64,000 nucleotides of DNA from Coprenecus sp949297365 (GCA_963931055.1 OZ006987.1:930001-994000), one strand, 5' to 3'. Positions 1 to 10,058 are shown, numbered from the stretch's first letter. Made by a program: numbers and translations. The notes: generated by a model from the sequence alone, not told the origin.

Positions 1-740
1 CCGCTGTCGCCGTCATCAAGCACAACAATGCCTGCGGCTGCGCCATAGGAGCCACCCTGAAAGAGGCATGGGAGTCAGCCCTGGCAGCCGATCCCGTATC
101 CGCATTCGGAGGCATCATCGCCGCCAACCGCCCCGTGGACAAGGCTACGGCCGAGGAGATGCACAAGATATTCTTCGAGGTGGTCATCGCTCCCGATTAC
201 GAGCCCGAGGCCCTTCAGATACTCGAGGGGAAGAAGAACCGCATCATCCTCAGGACTGCCCAGGCCCGTCCGTCAGCCGTGAAGTTCCGCTCGATGCTCT
301 CAGGCGTACTGGTACAGGATAGGGACACCTTCAAGGAACGCCCCGAAGACCTCAGACAGGTGACCAAGGAGGCACCTACCCCTGAGCAGATCGAGGACAT
401 GCTCTTCGCCAACATCATAGTAAAGCATTCCAAATCCAACGCCATAGTCCTGGCCAAGGACCGCAAGCTGATTGCCAGCGGCATAGGCCAGACATCCAGA
501 GTGGATGCACTCAGGCAGGCCATCGAGAAGGCCCGCAGCTTCGGATTCAGCCTCGACGGAGCCGTCATGGCCTCCGACGCATTCTTCCCCTTCTCCGACT
601 GCGTGGAGATAGCCGACAAGGCCGGTATCAAGGCCGTCATCCATCCGGGCGGCTCCATCCGCGACAACGACAGCGTGGACTACTGCAACGCGCACGGCAT
701 GGCGATGGTGATGACAGGACACAGACATTTCAAACACTGA
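1..740 (+). CDS. purH: Bifunctional AICAR transformylase/IMP cyclohydrolase, 3' part
   Basis: This is the C-terminal 245 residues of PurH, cut by the window edge; the reading frame is open from base 3. PurH carries out the last two steps of IMP synthesis: formylation of AICAR with 10-formyl-THF, then ring closure. The visible part is the transformylase domain. It opens with the KHNNACGCA stretch that corresponds to the conserved Lys-His catalytic motif, contains the DPVSAFGG segment, and ends with the conserved HPGGSIRD and GHRHFKH motifs. The stop lies only 6 bp before mreB, so purH probably leads, or is co-transcribed with, the rod-shape operon. Nothing looks damaged. The call is secure; the N-terminal cyclohydrolase domain is simply outside the window. 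Confidence 0.96.
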   Translation, partial: AVAVIKHNNACGCAIGATLKEAWESALAADPVSAFGGIIAANRPVDKATAEEMHKIFFEVVIAPDYEPEALQILEGKKNRIILRTAQARPSAVKFRSMLSGVLVQDRDTFKERPEDLRQVTKEAPTPEQIEDMLFANIIVKHSKSNAIVLAKDRKLIASGIGQTSRVDALRQAIEKARSFGFSLDGAVMASDAFFPFSDCVEIADKAGIKAVIHPGGSIRDNDSVDYCNAHGMAMVMTGHRHFKH

Positions 741-746
741 TAGATT

Positions 747-1766
747 ATGGGATTTTCTTTTCTGACACAGGAACTCGCAATGGATCTCGGTACGGCGAAC
801 ACCGTCATACTCGTAGACAATAAAGTAGTAGTGGACGAACCTTCCATCGTCGCATTCGACCAGACTACCGGCAAGCCCATCGCTTTCGGACAGAAAGCCA
901 GGCTGATGCACGAGAAGACCCATCCCAACATCAAGACAGTACGTCCCCTGCGCGACGGAGTCATAGCGGACTTCAACGCGGCCGAGCAGATGATCAGGGG
1001 CTTCGTCAAGATGATCAACTACAAGCGCTCATTCTTCACTCCGAACCTCAAGATGGTGATCTGCATCCCCAAAGGCAGCACCGAAGTCGAGATAAGGGCC
1101 GTCCGTGACTCCGCCGAGCACGCCGGAGGCAGGGACATCTATATGATATTCGAGCCTATGGCCGCAGCGATGGGCATCGGTCTGGACGTGGAGGCCCCCA
1201 CAGGCAATATGGTGGTGGACATAGGAGGCGGTACGACAGAGATCGCTGTAATCTCACTCGGAGGCATCGTGACCAGCCAGTCGATAAGAGTGGCCGGAGA
1301 CGTATTCACCTCGGACATCCAGCAGTACATGCGCCAGCAGCACAACATCAAGGTCGGCGAGCTCACGTCGGAGGAGATCAAGATCCGCATCGGTGCGGCT
1401 ATCCCGGAACTAGAGAACACTCCCGATCCGTTCATCGTCAGGGGCCCCAACCTAATGACCGCCCATCCCGTAGAGATTGCGGTCACAAGCCAGGAGATAG
1501 CCCACTGCCTGGACAAATCCCTCGCGAAGATCGAGGCCGCCGTGCTTCAGGTTCTGGAGCAGACTCCTCCCGAGCTGTATCAGGACATCGTGGAACGCGG
1601 CATCTTCCTCACCGGAGGAGGTGCCCTGCTCAGAGGTCTGGACAAGAGGCTCTACGACAAGATGAACATTCCGTTCCACGTGGCCGAGGACCCGCTCAGG
1701 GCAGTTGCAAGAGGAACCGGCCTGGCCTTGAAAAACTCTTCGAGATATCCTTTCCTCATGCGGTAA
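747..1766 (+). CDS. mreB: Rod shape-determining protein MreB (bacterial actin)
   Basis: MreB is the cytoplasmic actin homologue that forms membrane-bound filaments and directs lateral wall synthesis. At 339 residues it has the family length. Visible nucleotide-binding elements are phosphate-1 DLGTANTVI near residue 14, phosphate-2 VVDIGGGTTEIAVISLGG around residues 155-172, and the adenosine segment FLTGGGALLRGLD near residue 290. The start MGFSFLTQELAMDLG has the short amphipathic N-terminus used for membrane contact. It lies 6 bp after purH and its stop codon abuts the mreC start, so it belongs to one operon with mreC, mreD, mrdA and rodA. I see no oddities. Confidence 0.98.
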   Translation: MGFSFLTQELAMDLGTANTVILVDNKVVVDEPSIVAFDQTTGKPIAFGQKARLMHEKTHPNIKTVRPLRDGVIADFNAAEQMIRGFVKMINYKRSFFTPNLKMVICIPKGSTEVEIRAVRDSAEHAGGRDIYMIFEPMAAAMGIGLDVEAPTGNMVVDIGGGTTEIAVISLGGIVTSQSIRVAGDVFTSDIQQYMRQQHNIKVGELTSEEIKIRIGAAIPELENTPDPFIVRGPNLMTAHPVEIAVTSQEIAHCLDKSLAKIEAAVLQVLEQTPPELYQDIVERGIFLTGGGALLRGLDKRLYDKMNIPFHVAEDPLRAVARGTGLALKNSSRYPFLMR

Positions 1767-2609
1767 ATGGACAATCGGAAAGCATACATAATCTACATCA
1801 TAAACTGCATCGTATTCATTGCCCTGGAGGCCGTTGCCCTTACAATGGTCTCCAGAAGCAGTGTTGTCCAGCGGTCGGAGTTCATGAAAGCCGCCTCTGC
1901 CGTATCCAACACCCTCTCCGGGGCTACGGGCAGCGTCACGGGATATTTCTCCCTGGGAAGAGTCAATGACAGGCTCGCTCAGGAGAACGCCGCCCTGAGG
2001 ATAGAGAACGACCGGCTCAGGACCGCTCTGGAGCAGACTGTCGGGGTGGACTCGCTTCTGGCCGGTGACAGCCTGCTGTTTGACTACATCCCGGCCTCAG
2101 TGGTGTCCAACAGCACGGACCGCCTGCACAACATCATCATAATAAATAAAGGTACGCGGGACGGTGTCCGGGAAGATATGGGAGTGATAACCGACCGTGG
2201 AATAGTCGGATATGTCCTCAGTGCAGGAGAAAAATATTCCAAAGTATCCTCCGTGCTGGACATAGACAATATGGTCAGTGCGATACACAGGAAGACAAAT
2301 ACCTTCGGAGTCCTGCAATGGAACGGAGAGCACGCCGGGGAGATCATCCTGCATGACATTCCGGTCCATACGGAGATAGACGAGGGAGACACAGTGGTGT
2401 CCAGCGGTTACTCGCTGATATATCCGGCAGGACTTCCGGTCGGAACAGTATCCGGAAAAGAACTGCGCGACGGTATAAACTACGACGTTACAGTCACACT
2501 GTACGAGAACTTCTCCAAACTCAGGCACGTATATGTGGCCGTCCGCAAGGATATAGACCAGCTGCTGGAACTGACCGGCGGCACAGATGAAGGAGGTGAC
2601 AGGCGATGA
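1767..2609 (+). CDS. mreC: Rod shape-determining protein MreC
   Basis: MreC is the bitopic periplasmic scaffold of the elongasome; it binds PBP2 and MreD. The 280-residue protein has one transmembrane helix at about residues 8-28, a coiled coil at about 70-96 (NDRLAQENAALRIENDRLR), then the paired beta-barrel domains with the GVREDMGVI and GDTVVSSGYS segments usual for the family. The ATG follows the mreB TAA directly, and the stop overlaps the mreD start in an ATGA arrangement, which indicates translational coupling. The long acidic tail after residue 270 is unremarkable. Confidence 0.95.
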   Translation: MDNRKAYIIYIINCIVFIALEAVALTMVSRSSVVQRSEFMKAASAVSNTLSGATGSVTGYFSLGRVNDRLAQENAALRIENDRLRTALEQTVGVDSLLAGDSLLFDYIPASVVSNSTDRLHNIIIINKGTRDGVREDMGVITDRGIVGYVLSAGEKYSKVSSVLDIDNMVSAIHRKTNTFGVLQWNGEHAGEIILHDIPVHTEIDEGDTVVSSGYSLIYPAGLPVGTVSGKELRDGINYDVTVTLYENFSKLRHVYVAVRKDIDQLLELTGGTDEGGDRR

Positions 2610-3115
2610 GAAGCACGTGGAAATATATCATCATAAGTATCCTGCTCATCCTGGCCCAGGGAGCTCTGGACAACTATGTCAATCTGAGCATATACCTGAA
2701 CATCACGCTGTTCGTTTTTCCCCTGCTGATGCTTCCAGTCAGGACCGGGACTGTCCCCGCGATGCTGGCCGCCTTCATCATCGGTCTCGTGGTGGACATA
2801 CTGGGCAACGGCATACCGGGACTTACAGCTGCGGCTCTTACCGCAGCCGCCCTGCTGAGGAAGACTATACTGGGATTCATCGTCCCGAAAGACTCCAAGG
2901 AAGACAAAAGTACGGTGGAGGATCTCGGTCTGGGAAGATTTGCTGTCTACTCCGCACTGATGTGCCTGATATTCCTTTCAGTCTATGTATTTCTGGACAG
3001 CGCGGGATTCAAGCCTTTCTGGAGATGCCTTCTCAGGCTGTGCACATCATTGGCGGCAAATACAGCACTTATGACGCTGCTGTTCTCCGTCAGCAGGGAC
3101 AATAGGAGGAGATAG
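2606..3115 (+). CDS. mreD: Rod shape-determining protein MreD
   Basis: This is a 169-residue integral membrane protein with five or so hydrophobic helices, the expected size for MreD. MreD is the small membrane partner of MreC in the elongasome. Sequence conservation is weak in this family, so the call rests mainly on topology and on its position between mreC and mrdA. The stretch FIIGLVVDILGNGIPGLTAAALTAAAL fits the conserved second and third helices. It overlaps mreC by 4 bp and is separated from mrdA by 5 bp. A longer open frame at 2587-3105 covers the same bases in another phase and is a shadow. Confidence 0.9.
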   Translation: MRSTWKYIIISILLILAQGALDNYVNLSIYLNITLFVFPLLMLPVRTGTVPAMLAAFIIGLVVDILGNGIPGLTAAALTAAALLRKTILGFIVPKDSKEDKSTVEDLGLGRFAVYSALMCLIFLSVYVFLDSAGFKPFWRCLLRLCTSLAANTALMTLLFSVSRDNRRR

Positions 3116-3120
3116 CGGGG

Positions 3121-4998
3121 ATGGAAGGAGGAGACAGACACAGGACTCTGTATCTGAAAGCCGGACTGGTCATCGCCTTTCTGGTCCTGGCCTGCCAGTT
3201 GTTCCGGCTGCAGCTGCTGGACAACAGCTTCAAGGTCAGCGCAAGAAACAACGCCCTGTACTACCAGACCAGGTACCCGGCCCGTGGACTTATCCTGGAC
3301 CGCAACGGGAAAGTGCTGGTAGGCAACAAGAACAGCTACGACATACTGGTCACTCCCCGTTATATCAAGGAACTGGACACGGTGGCCCTTTGCAGTGCGC
3401 TCAATATCAAACCAGAGTACGTTAGAGCCAAGTTTCAGGAATACCGAATGTACCGCAGCAGGATAGGGTTCCGGGCCGTCACTTTCCTGTCCCAGGTCTC
3501 CCCTGAACAGTACAGCCGGTTCATAGAGATACGGCACAAGTTCCCCGAGTTCTTCGGAATACCGCGCACCACCAGGATGTATCCGTACAACGCCGGGGGC
3601 AATCTGCTGGGCTATGTGACTGAAGTAGACCGGGATTTCCTGGAAAAACACCCCGACTACGAATCCGGGGACTATGTAGGCCGCACGGGACTGGAGCAGA
3701 CCTGCGAATACATGCTGAGAGGCCACAAAGGCTACAGCATCTATCTCCGCGACGCAAGCAACCGGATACAGTCCTCCTACAGGGACGGCGAGATGGACAA
3801 GCCGGCTGCCGCAGGTCAGGATGTAGTATCCACCATCGACGCAGAGCTCCAGAACTACGGAGAAGAGCTGATGCGCAATAAAGTCGGCTCCGTCATCGCC
3901 ATAGAACCGTCCACCGGAGAGATTCTGTCCATGGTGTCCTCACCCGGCATCGATGTCTCAGTCCTGGGCGAGATCAACAAGCATTACAGCGAGATAGCCT
4001 CCGACCCCTTCACACCGATGTTCAACCGGGCCGTCATGTCCCCCCAGCCTCCGGGTTCGGTGTTCAAGCTCGTAAACGCCCTTATCGGACTGCAGGAAGG
4101 TGTCGTGAGCACCCGCACCGAATATCCGTGCCACATGGGATTCACCGCTCCGGGCATACACGTAGGCTGCCACGACCACAAGTCGCCAGTGGACTTCACG
4201 GAAGCCATCATGGCCTCGTGCAACTCCTATTTCTGCTATCTTTTAAGAAGCATCCTTGAGAATCCGGAATACTCGTCCCAGTCCGAAGCATTCGACCAAT
4301 GGCACGATTATGTCCAGAGCTTCGGTTTCGGCACCAGGCTGGGCTCCGACTTTCCGTCCGAGATTGCAGGGTTCGTCCCCACGTCAGCAACCTATGACCG
4401 CATCTACGGGAAAGGCGGCTGGAAAGCCCTTTCAGTCATTTCCCTTTCGATAGGTCAGGGTGAGCTCGGATGTACTCCGCTGCATCTGGCCAACCTGGCG
4501 GCAACCATCGCCAACCGGGGCTACTATTACATTCCCCACATAGTACGGCAGCACGGCAACGACTCCATAGACCGGAAATTCCGCGAAAGGCACTACACCC
4601 TGGTGGACACCTGCCATTTCGAGGATGTCGTGGAAGGCATGTACCAGGCCGTCAACGCGCCAAGTGGAAGCGGAGCCACCGCCAGGATCGCCGCCGTGGA
4701 CAGTCTGGACATCTGCGGCAAGACCGGCACAGCCGAGAATCCGCACGGGGACGAACATGCCGTATTCGTATGCTTCGCCCCGAGGGAAGACCCTCAGATA
4801 GCCATAGCCGTGTACATTGAGAATGCCGGTTTCGGAGCTACCTGGGCCGCTCCCATAGCCTCTCTCATGGTGGAGAAATATCTGACCGGCGACATATCCC
4901 GGAGCCGCAAATGGCTGGAGGAGAAGATGCTCAGCACCAGTCTGCTGCACAAGGTGCCGGCCAGTCCCGATTACGTACCTCCTAAAAAAGACAAATGA
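3121..4998 (+). CDS. mrdA: Penicillin-binding protein 2 (elongation transpeptidase)
   Basis: This class B PBP is the DD-transpeptidase of cell elongation and works with RodA. The 625-residue protein has an N-terminal membrane anchor (residues about 10-30), the pedestal/dimerisation region with ARGLILDRNGKVL, and the transpeptidase domain. The three catalytic motifs are intact: S313-V-F-K316, S366-C-N368 and K534-T-G536. It sits 5 bp after mreD and overlaps rodA by 4 bp. The C-terminal tail after the KTG motif is short, ending YVPPKKDK. It is a beta-lactam target. No deviation from the family is visible. Confidence 0.97.
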   Translation: MEGGDRHRTLYLKAGLVIAFLVLACQLFRLQLLDNSFKVSARNNALYYQTRYPARGLILDRNGKVLVGNKNSYDILVTPRYIKELDTVALCSALNIKPEYVRAKFQEYRMYRSRIGFRAVTFLSQVSPEQYSRFIEIRHKFPEFFGIPRTTRMYPYNAGGNLLGYVTEVDRDFLEKHPDYESGDYVGRTGLEQTCEYMLRGHKGYSIYLRDASNRIQSSYRDGEMDKPAAAGQDVVSTIDAELQNYGEELMRNKVGSVIAIEPSTGEILSMVSSPGIDVSVLGEINKHYSEIASDPFTPMFNRAVMSPQPPGSVFKLVNALIGLQEGVVSTRTEYPCHMGFTAPGIHVGCHDHKSPVDFTEAIMASCNSYFCYLLRSILENPEYSSQSEAFDQWHDYVQSFGFGTRLGSDFPSEIAGFVPTSATYDRIYGKGGWKALSVISLSIGQGELGCTPLHLANLAATIANRGYYYIPHIVRQHGNDSIDRKFRERHYTLVDTCHFEDVVEGMYQAVNAPSGSGATARIAAVDSLDICGKTGTAENPHGDEHAVFVCFAPREDPQIAIAVYIENAGFGATWAAPIASLMVEKYLTGDISRSRKWLEEKMLSTSLLHKVPASPDYVPPKKDK

Positions 4999-6431
4999 TG
5001 AGCCCGGGAAGAACAATATACGCCAAACTGGACTGGATACTGATCCTGTGCTACATACTGCTGGCAGCGTTCGGATGGATCAACATCTACGCTTCCACTT
5101 ACAGCGAGGGTGGAGAAGGTATGTTCTCCCTGGCCACCCGCAGCGGCAACCAGCTGATGTGGATAGGCATAGCCGCCGTAACCGCCTTTGTCATCATATT
5201 CGTGCTCGGCAGCCGTTTCTGGCGGACTGTCTCATGGCCGCTTTACGGACTGTCCGTACTGCTGCTGGCAGCCGTACTGCTGTTCGGACACGAAGTCAAC
5301 GGCTCCCGGTCCTGGCTGACCCTGCCAGGAGGCTTCGCCATTCAGCCCTCCGAGTTCTCGAAGATCGCCACGGCCCTGTGTCTTTCCAGGATTATGGGAA
5401 GCTACGGATTCAAACTGGCCAACACCGAGGATTTCCTGAAAGTGGCGGCCGTAATAGTCATTCCTGTCGGTCTCATAGTTCTGGAACCGGACGTGGGTAC
5501 TGTCCTGGTCTACTGTTCTCTGGTCTTCATGCTCTACAGGGAAGGACTTCCTGGAAAGATTCTGGGATTCGCAGGTCTGGCCATTCTGCTGTTTCTGATG
5601 ACTCTGAAATTCTCGCCGTCGGTATCCCTGCTCATCACCGCAGGCATCACCTGCGCTACGATAGTCATGGCATCCAGATACCGGATACGGGCCGCCGTCA
5701 TATCAGCGGCAGCCATCACGGCCGCAGCATTTATTCCCCGCCTGTTCAGAATAGAATCGGTTGCAAGACTAGGTCTTCCCTCTCCGGAATACTGGATTCT
5801 GGGCCTCATGGTCATCGCAGCCACTGTCATGGCCGCCATCTGCATCCGGAAGAAGATCCGGGGCTGGACCAGGTTCCTGCTCATCCCGGCCGTATCCGTA
5901 GCACTGATATTTTCCGTGGACTTCATATTCCACAACGTGCTCAAACCGCATCACCGCGACCGCATCGAGAATCTGCTGGGCATATCCGAGGACCCGATGG
6001 GAGCCGGCTACAACGTCAACCAGTCCAGGATAGCCATCGGCTCCGGCGGCCTCACCGGCAAAGGCTTCCTCCAGGGTACGCAGACCAAGTTCAATTTCGT
6101 ACCGGAGCAGAGCACCGACTTCATCTTCTGTACCATAGGTGAAGAGTGGGGATTCGTCGGCAGCATCGCTGTACTGGCCGTCTTCCTCATCATGATCATG
6201 CGCATAGTCACGACAGCGGAGAGACAGAAAGACAGGAGCATACGGGTCTACGGATACTGCGTCGCCTCCTATCTTTTCATGCATGTCTTCGTCAACATAG
6301 GCATGACCACAGGCATTATGCCGGTCATCGGAATCCCCTTACCTCTAATTAGTTACGGCGGTTCTTCATTTTTAACCTTCACAATTTTGCTGTTTATTTA
6401 CATCAGATTTGACCTGGAAAGGTGGAAGTAA
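4995..6431 (+). CDS. rodA: Peptidoglycan glycosyltransferase RodA (SEDS family)
   Basis: RodA polymerises lipid II into glycan strands and pairs with PBP2. The 478-residue protein has about ten or more hydrophobic segments. The SEDS signatures NGSRSWLTLPGGFAIQPSEF near residue 107, and the late segment NFVPEQSTDFIFCTIGEEWG followed by PLPLISYGGSS, are present. The protein is longer than the E. coli enzyme because of an extra membrane region in the middle (residues about 180-300), which I believe is usual in this phylum. Two ATGs occur in tandem at 4995 and 4998, overlapping the mrdA stop; either could be used. It is the last gene of the operon. Confidence 0.96.
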   Translation: MMSPGRTIYAKLDWILILCYILLAAFGWINIYASTYSEGGEGMFSLATRSGNQLMWIGIAAVTAFVIIFVLGSRFWRTVSWPLYGLSVLLLAAVLLFGHEVNGSRSWLTLPGGFAIQPSEFSKIATALCLSRIMGSYGFKLANTEDFLKVAAVIVIPVGLIVLEPDVGTVLVYCSLVFMLYREGLPGKILGFAGLAILLFLMTLKFSPSVSLLITAGITCATIVMASRYRIRAAVISAAAITAAAFIPRLFRIESVARLGLPSPEYWILGLMVIAATVMAAICIRKKIRGWTRFLLIPAVSVALIFSVDFIFHNVLKPHHRDRIENLLGISEDPMGAGYNVNQSRIAIGSGGLTGKGFLQGTQTKFNFVPEQSTDFIFCTIGEEWGFVGSIAVLAVFLIMIMRIVTTAERQKDRSIRVYGYCVASYLFMHVFVNIGMTTGIMPVIGIPLPLISYGGSSFLTFTILLFIYIRFDLERWK

Positions 6432-6444
6432 TGAAAAAAATTTT

Positions 6445-6452
6445 TACTTTTG
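6445..6452 (+). promoter_or_regulatory. Bacteroidetes -7 box for gcvP
   Basis: TACTTTTG matches the TAnnTTTG -7 element. It lies 35 bp before the gcvP ATG, in the 56-bp gap after rodA. No convincing TTTG -33 element stands at the usual distance. There is no room for a glycine riboswitch in this gap. Confidence 0.6.
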
Positions 6453-6487
6453 GGGTTCGTTAGAAATCAACAAAAGTAAAATATATC

Positions 6488-9310
6488 ATGCCACTCAATT
6501 TTGTAGACAGACACAACGGTCCAAGAGAGCATCAGATCAAGCACATGCTGGATGTCATCGGAGTCAACTCCATAGACGAGCTCATCCGCCAGACCATCCC
6601 CTCTGATATTCTCCTGAAGGAGCCTTTAAAACTTGACGGACACATCTCCGAGCACGCCTATCTGGCAAGGCTCAGGAAGACGGTAGCTAAGAACAAGGAT
6701 TTCAGATCCATGATCGGACTGGGATTCTACGGCACCGCCTCACTGCCTGTCATTACACGCAATATTTTCGAGAACCCCTCGTGGTACACCTCCTACACTC
6801 CCTATCAGGCCGAGATATCCCAAGGCCGACTGGAAGCACTGATCAACTTCCAGACCATGATATCATCCCTGACCGGCTTCCCTATGTCCAACTGCTCAAT
6901 GCTGGATGACGCCACCGCCGCAGGCGAGGCCATGAGGATGATCCATGAGCTCCGTTCCCGCGACGCGGTCAAGGCCGGAAAGAACACCTTCTTCGTAGAC
7001 AGGAACATCTTCCCCCAGGTACTCTCTGTAGTGGAGACCAGGGCAAAGGGCCTCGGCATCAAGATTGAGCTCGGAGACTACAGGGACGTTCTGGAAAAGG
7101 GATTCAGCCCTGAGTGCTACGGAGCGCTGCTCCAGTATCCCGCCGCAGACGGTGAGGTGCGTGACTACAGCGCATTCTGCGAGGCCGCTCATAAGGCCGG
7201 CATACTCGTGGCCGCTCACTGCGATTTACTCGCACTGGCAGTCATGAAAGAGCCTGCCGCATGGGGAGCTGACGTAGCTGTCGGCACAGCCCAGAGATTC
7301 GGACTCGGCATGGGCTTCGGCGGTCCTACTGCAGGCTGGATGGCCACCCGCGACCAGTACAAGAGAAATATCCCCGGACGTATCATCGGCATATCGGTGG
7401 ACCGTCTCGGCAAACCTGCCTTCCGCCTGGCTCTCCAGACCCGCGAGCAGCACATCAAGAGAGAGAGAGCCACATCCAATATATGCACGGCCACAGCCCT
7501 GATGGCAGTGATGTCCGGTATGTACGCCGCCTATCACGGTCCCGAGGGCATCCGCGGGATAGCCATGAACGCATTCAACTATGCCCATGCCGTGGCTGAC
7601 CTGCTCCGCAAAGGCGGATACAGGCTTACCCACGAAAGTTTCTTCGATACCATCCGCATAGAGGATGTCAATGCCGCCGACATCAAGGCCAAGGCCGAGG
7701 CCGCCGGCATCAACTTCTACTACCCCGACTGCAAGACAGTACAGATATCATTCGACGAGCTCTCCGACTGCGCCGAGGCAATGAAGATTGCCGGAATCTT
7801 CGGAGTGAAGGCCGAGTGCGCACGCGGCACTGAATATCCCGTACCTATGAAGAGGGAGAGCGCCATCCTCACCGAGAGCATCTTCAACAAATATCACTCA
7901 GAGACCGAGATGATGCGCTACATCAAGAAACTCGAGCGCAAGGACATCTCCCTGACCCACTCCATGATACCTCTGGGCTCCTGCACCATGAAGCTCAACG
8001 CCGCAGCCGAGATGCTGCCCCTGAGCTGGAGCGAGCTCACCGACGTGCATCCCTTCGCACCCGCATGGCAGACCGAGGGCTACAGCCAGATACTCTCCGA
8101 GCTGGAGCATGACCTCTGCGTGATCACCGGTTTCGACCGCTGCTCCCTGCAGCCCAACTCCGGCGCCGCCGGAGAATACGCCGGTCTGATGACCATACGC
8201 GGATATCTGGAGTCCAAAGGACAGGGCTCGCGCAACACCATGCTCATACCGACATCGGCCCACGGCACCAACCCCGCCAGTGCGGCCATGGCCGGATTTG
8301 ACATCGTACTGGTCGGCTGCGACGAGCACGGCAACATCAATGTGGACGAGCTGCGCCAGAAGGCCGAGGCCAACAAGGACCGTCTGGCCGGCATCATGAT
8401 CACCTATCCTTCGACCCACGGAGTATTCGAGGTGAAAATCCGCGAGATATGCAGCATCATCCACGAGAACGGAGGTCAGGTCTATATGGACGGAGCCAAT
8501 ATGAACGGCCAGGTCGGCATCACCAACCCGGGCTTCATCGGCGCCGATGTATGCCACCTCAACCTGCACAAGACCTTCGCTATGCCTCACGGCGGCGGCG
8601 GTCCCGGAGTAGGCGCCATCTGCGTAGCGGCACATCTGTCACCTTTCGTACCGGGACATCCCATGGTGCCCGAGTGCGGCGGTAAGGATGTCACGGCAGT
8701 AGCCTCGGCTCCTTACGGCAGCCCTCTACTCGCCCCCATCACCCACGCCTACATCAAGATGCTCGGTCCCGACGGACTGCGCAAGGCTACAGAGATGGCC
8801 ATAGTGAACGCCAACTATCTCGCATCCCGCCTGTCCAAGGAGTTCAACATCTACTACACCGGAGTCACCGGACGTGTGGCCCACGAGTGCATCGTAGACC
8901 TGCAGAACTTCAAGGCTGACTACGGAGTGGATGCCACCGATATCGCCAAACGTCTGATGGACTACGGCTTCCATGCTCCTACTCTCTCCTTCCCCGTACA
9001 CGAGACCCTGATGGTGGAGCCCACCGAGAGCGAGTCCCTTGAGGAGCTCGACCGTTTCGTGGACGCCATGTTCAGCATCAAGAGAGAGTGCGAGGCCATA
9101 AAGGAAGGCAAGGCAGACAAAGCCGACAACGTCGTGAAGATGGCGCCCCACACCGCTGAGGAGGTATGCTCCGACTCATGGAGCCATCCCTACCCCCGCG
9201 AGGAGGCCGCCTATCCCCTCGAGTGGATCCGCGACAACAAGTTCTGGCCCGCATGTGCCAGAGTGGACAACGGCTATGGCGACCGCAACCTCGTTCCCAC
9301 TGTAAAATAA
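6488..9310 (+). CDS. gcvP: Glycine dehydrogenase (decarboxylating), P-protein of the glycine cleavage system
   Basis: GcvP is the PLP enzyme that decarboxylates glycine and loads the aminomethyl group onto the lipoyl arm of GcvH. The 940-residue polypeptide is the fused single-chain form, with two aspartate-aminotransferase-like halves. The second half carries the PLP lysine, K695, in NLHKTF followed by the glycine-rich loop PHGGGGPG. A short lysine- and glutamate-rich insertion lies near residues 860-885. No other gcv gene is adjacent, so the H and T proteins must be elsewhere. The ATG at 6488 is preceded by its own -7 box, so it appears monocistronic. Confidence 0.97.
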   Translation: MPLNFVDRHNGPREHQIKHMLDVIGVNSIDELIRQTIPSDILLKEPLKLDGHISEHAYLARLRKTVAKNKDFRSMIGLGFYGTASLPVITRNIFENPSWYTSYTPYQAEISQGRLEALINFQTMISSLTGFPMSNCSMLDDATAAGEAMRMIHELRSRDAVKAGKNTFFVDRNIFPQVLSVVETRAKGLGIKIELGDYRDVLEKGFSPECYGALLQYPAADGEVRDYSAFCEAAHKAGILVAAHCDLLALAVMKEPAAWGADVAVGTAQRFGLGMGFGGPTAGWMATRDQYKRNIPGRIIGISVDRLGKPAFRLALQTREQHIKRERATSNICTATALMAVMSGMYAAYHGPEGIRGIAMNAFNYAHAVADLLRKGGYRLTHESFFDTIRIEDVNAADIKAKAEAAGINFYYPDCKTVQISFDELSDCAEAMKIAGIFGVKAECARGTEYPVPMKRESAILTESIFNKYHSETEMMRYIKKLERKDISLTHSMIPLGSCTMKLNAAAEMLPLSWSELTDVHPFAPAWQTEGYSQILSELEHDLCVITGFDRCSLQPNSGAAGEYAGLMTIRGYLESKGQGSRNTMLIPTSAHGTNPASAAMAGFDIVLVGCDEHGNINVDELRQKAEANKDRLAGIMITYPSTHGVFEVKIREICSIIHENGGQVYMDGANMNGQVGITNPGFIGADVCHLNLHKTFAMPHGGGGPGVGAICVAAHLSPFVPGHPMVPECGGKDVTAVASAPYGSPLLAPITHAYIKMLGPDGLRKATEMAIVNANYLASRLSKEFNIYYTGVTGRVAHECIVDLQNFKADYGVDATDIAKRLMDYGFHAPTLSFPVHETLMVEPTESESLEELDRFVDAMFSIKRECEAIKEGKADKADNVVKMAPHTAEEVCSDSWSHPYPREEAAYPLEWIRDNKFWPACARVDNGYGDRNLVPTVK

Positions 9311-9344
9311 CACTAATCACTAATTATTAATTATTTTCAACCTG

Positions 9345-10055
9345 ATGAACAACAAACCATTTTACCTGTTAATGATTGCAGCCGCATCCGTACTCCTGCT
9401 CGGCTCCTGCAAGGAGGACGAGAAAAAGCCGGAGATAGGTTCTATCGAGGTGTCATCAAATCATGATAACCCCCTGCCGGCGACCAGCGGCAGTTTCACC
9501 GTTGACGTGACCAGTTCACATGAGTTCTCCGTAAATACACCCAACTGGATTACCATTGAATCTGAGGAGGACACTTTCGAAAGCGGCACCCTTACTTTCA
9601 ATTATACGGAAAACACCGGCACAAAAGCCCGTATAGGCAATATCATCTTCCGCTGCCTGGACACCAGGGATACCCTTGTCGTAACCCAGGCTGCAGGTGA
9701 AGACCTTTACCACGACGAATTCATGAAAGAGACTGAGCCCGGACTGTACGGACAGAACTTCGACAGTTTTACCTATCAGGAATTCGCCAGCCAGTACTCT
9801 ATCCGCAACTACGCCAACGGCCAGAGTTTTGATTACAAAATCATATCCCTCAATCCCAACCAATTCGTCACCGTCAAAAGTATTCCTACGGAACCTGAAG
9901 AAGGAACTACCCACTCCCTCGGAGTACAACAGAATATAACTGACGTGATTAACCCCAATTATTTCTACACCATCACTATAGAGAAAATCGAGGGGAATAA
10001 GATATGGCTTTACGAGCCCGACTACAGATTTGGTATAATTGTTACAAAAGAATAA
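9345..10055 (+). CDS. BACON-domain lipoprotein next to M6 protease
   Basis: This 236-residue protein has a lipoprotein signal with the lipobox LLGSC, putting a lipidated Cys at about residue 22. Residues about 35-120 look like a BACON domain: the pattern of an initial strand, NTPNWITIESEED in the middle, and a closing IIFRCLDTRDTLVVTQAAGE strand is typical. The C-terminal 110 residues are not recognised. BACON domains are found on secreted proteases and glycosidases and are thought to bind carbohydrate or mucin. The gene ends 3 bp before the M6 metalloprotease, so the two are almost surely co-transcribed. The 34-bp gap upstream is AT-rich and shows no clear promoter. Confidence 0.75.
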   Translation: MNNKPFYLLMIAAASVLLLGSCKEDEKKPEIGSIEVSSNHDNPLPATSGSFTVDVTSSHEFSVNTPNWITIESEEDTFESGTLTFNYTENTGTKARIGNIIFRCLDTRDTLVVTQAAGEDLYHDEFMKETEPGLYGQNFDSFTYQEFASQYSIRNYANGQSFDYKIISLNPNQFVTVKSIPTEPEEGTTHSLGVQQNITDVINPNYFYTITIEKIEGNKIWLYEPDYRFGIIVTKE

Positions 10056-10058
10056 CCC

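Noticed and set aside
6432..6487. Glycine riboswitch before gcvP
   Set aside because: The gap of 56 bp is too short and shows no fitting secondary structure.
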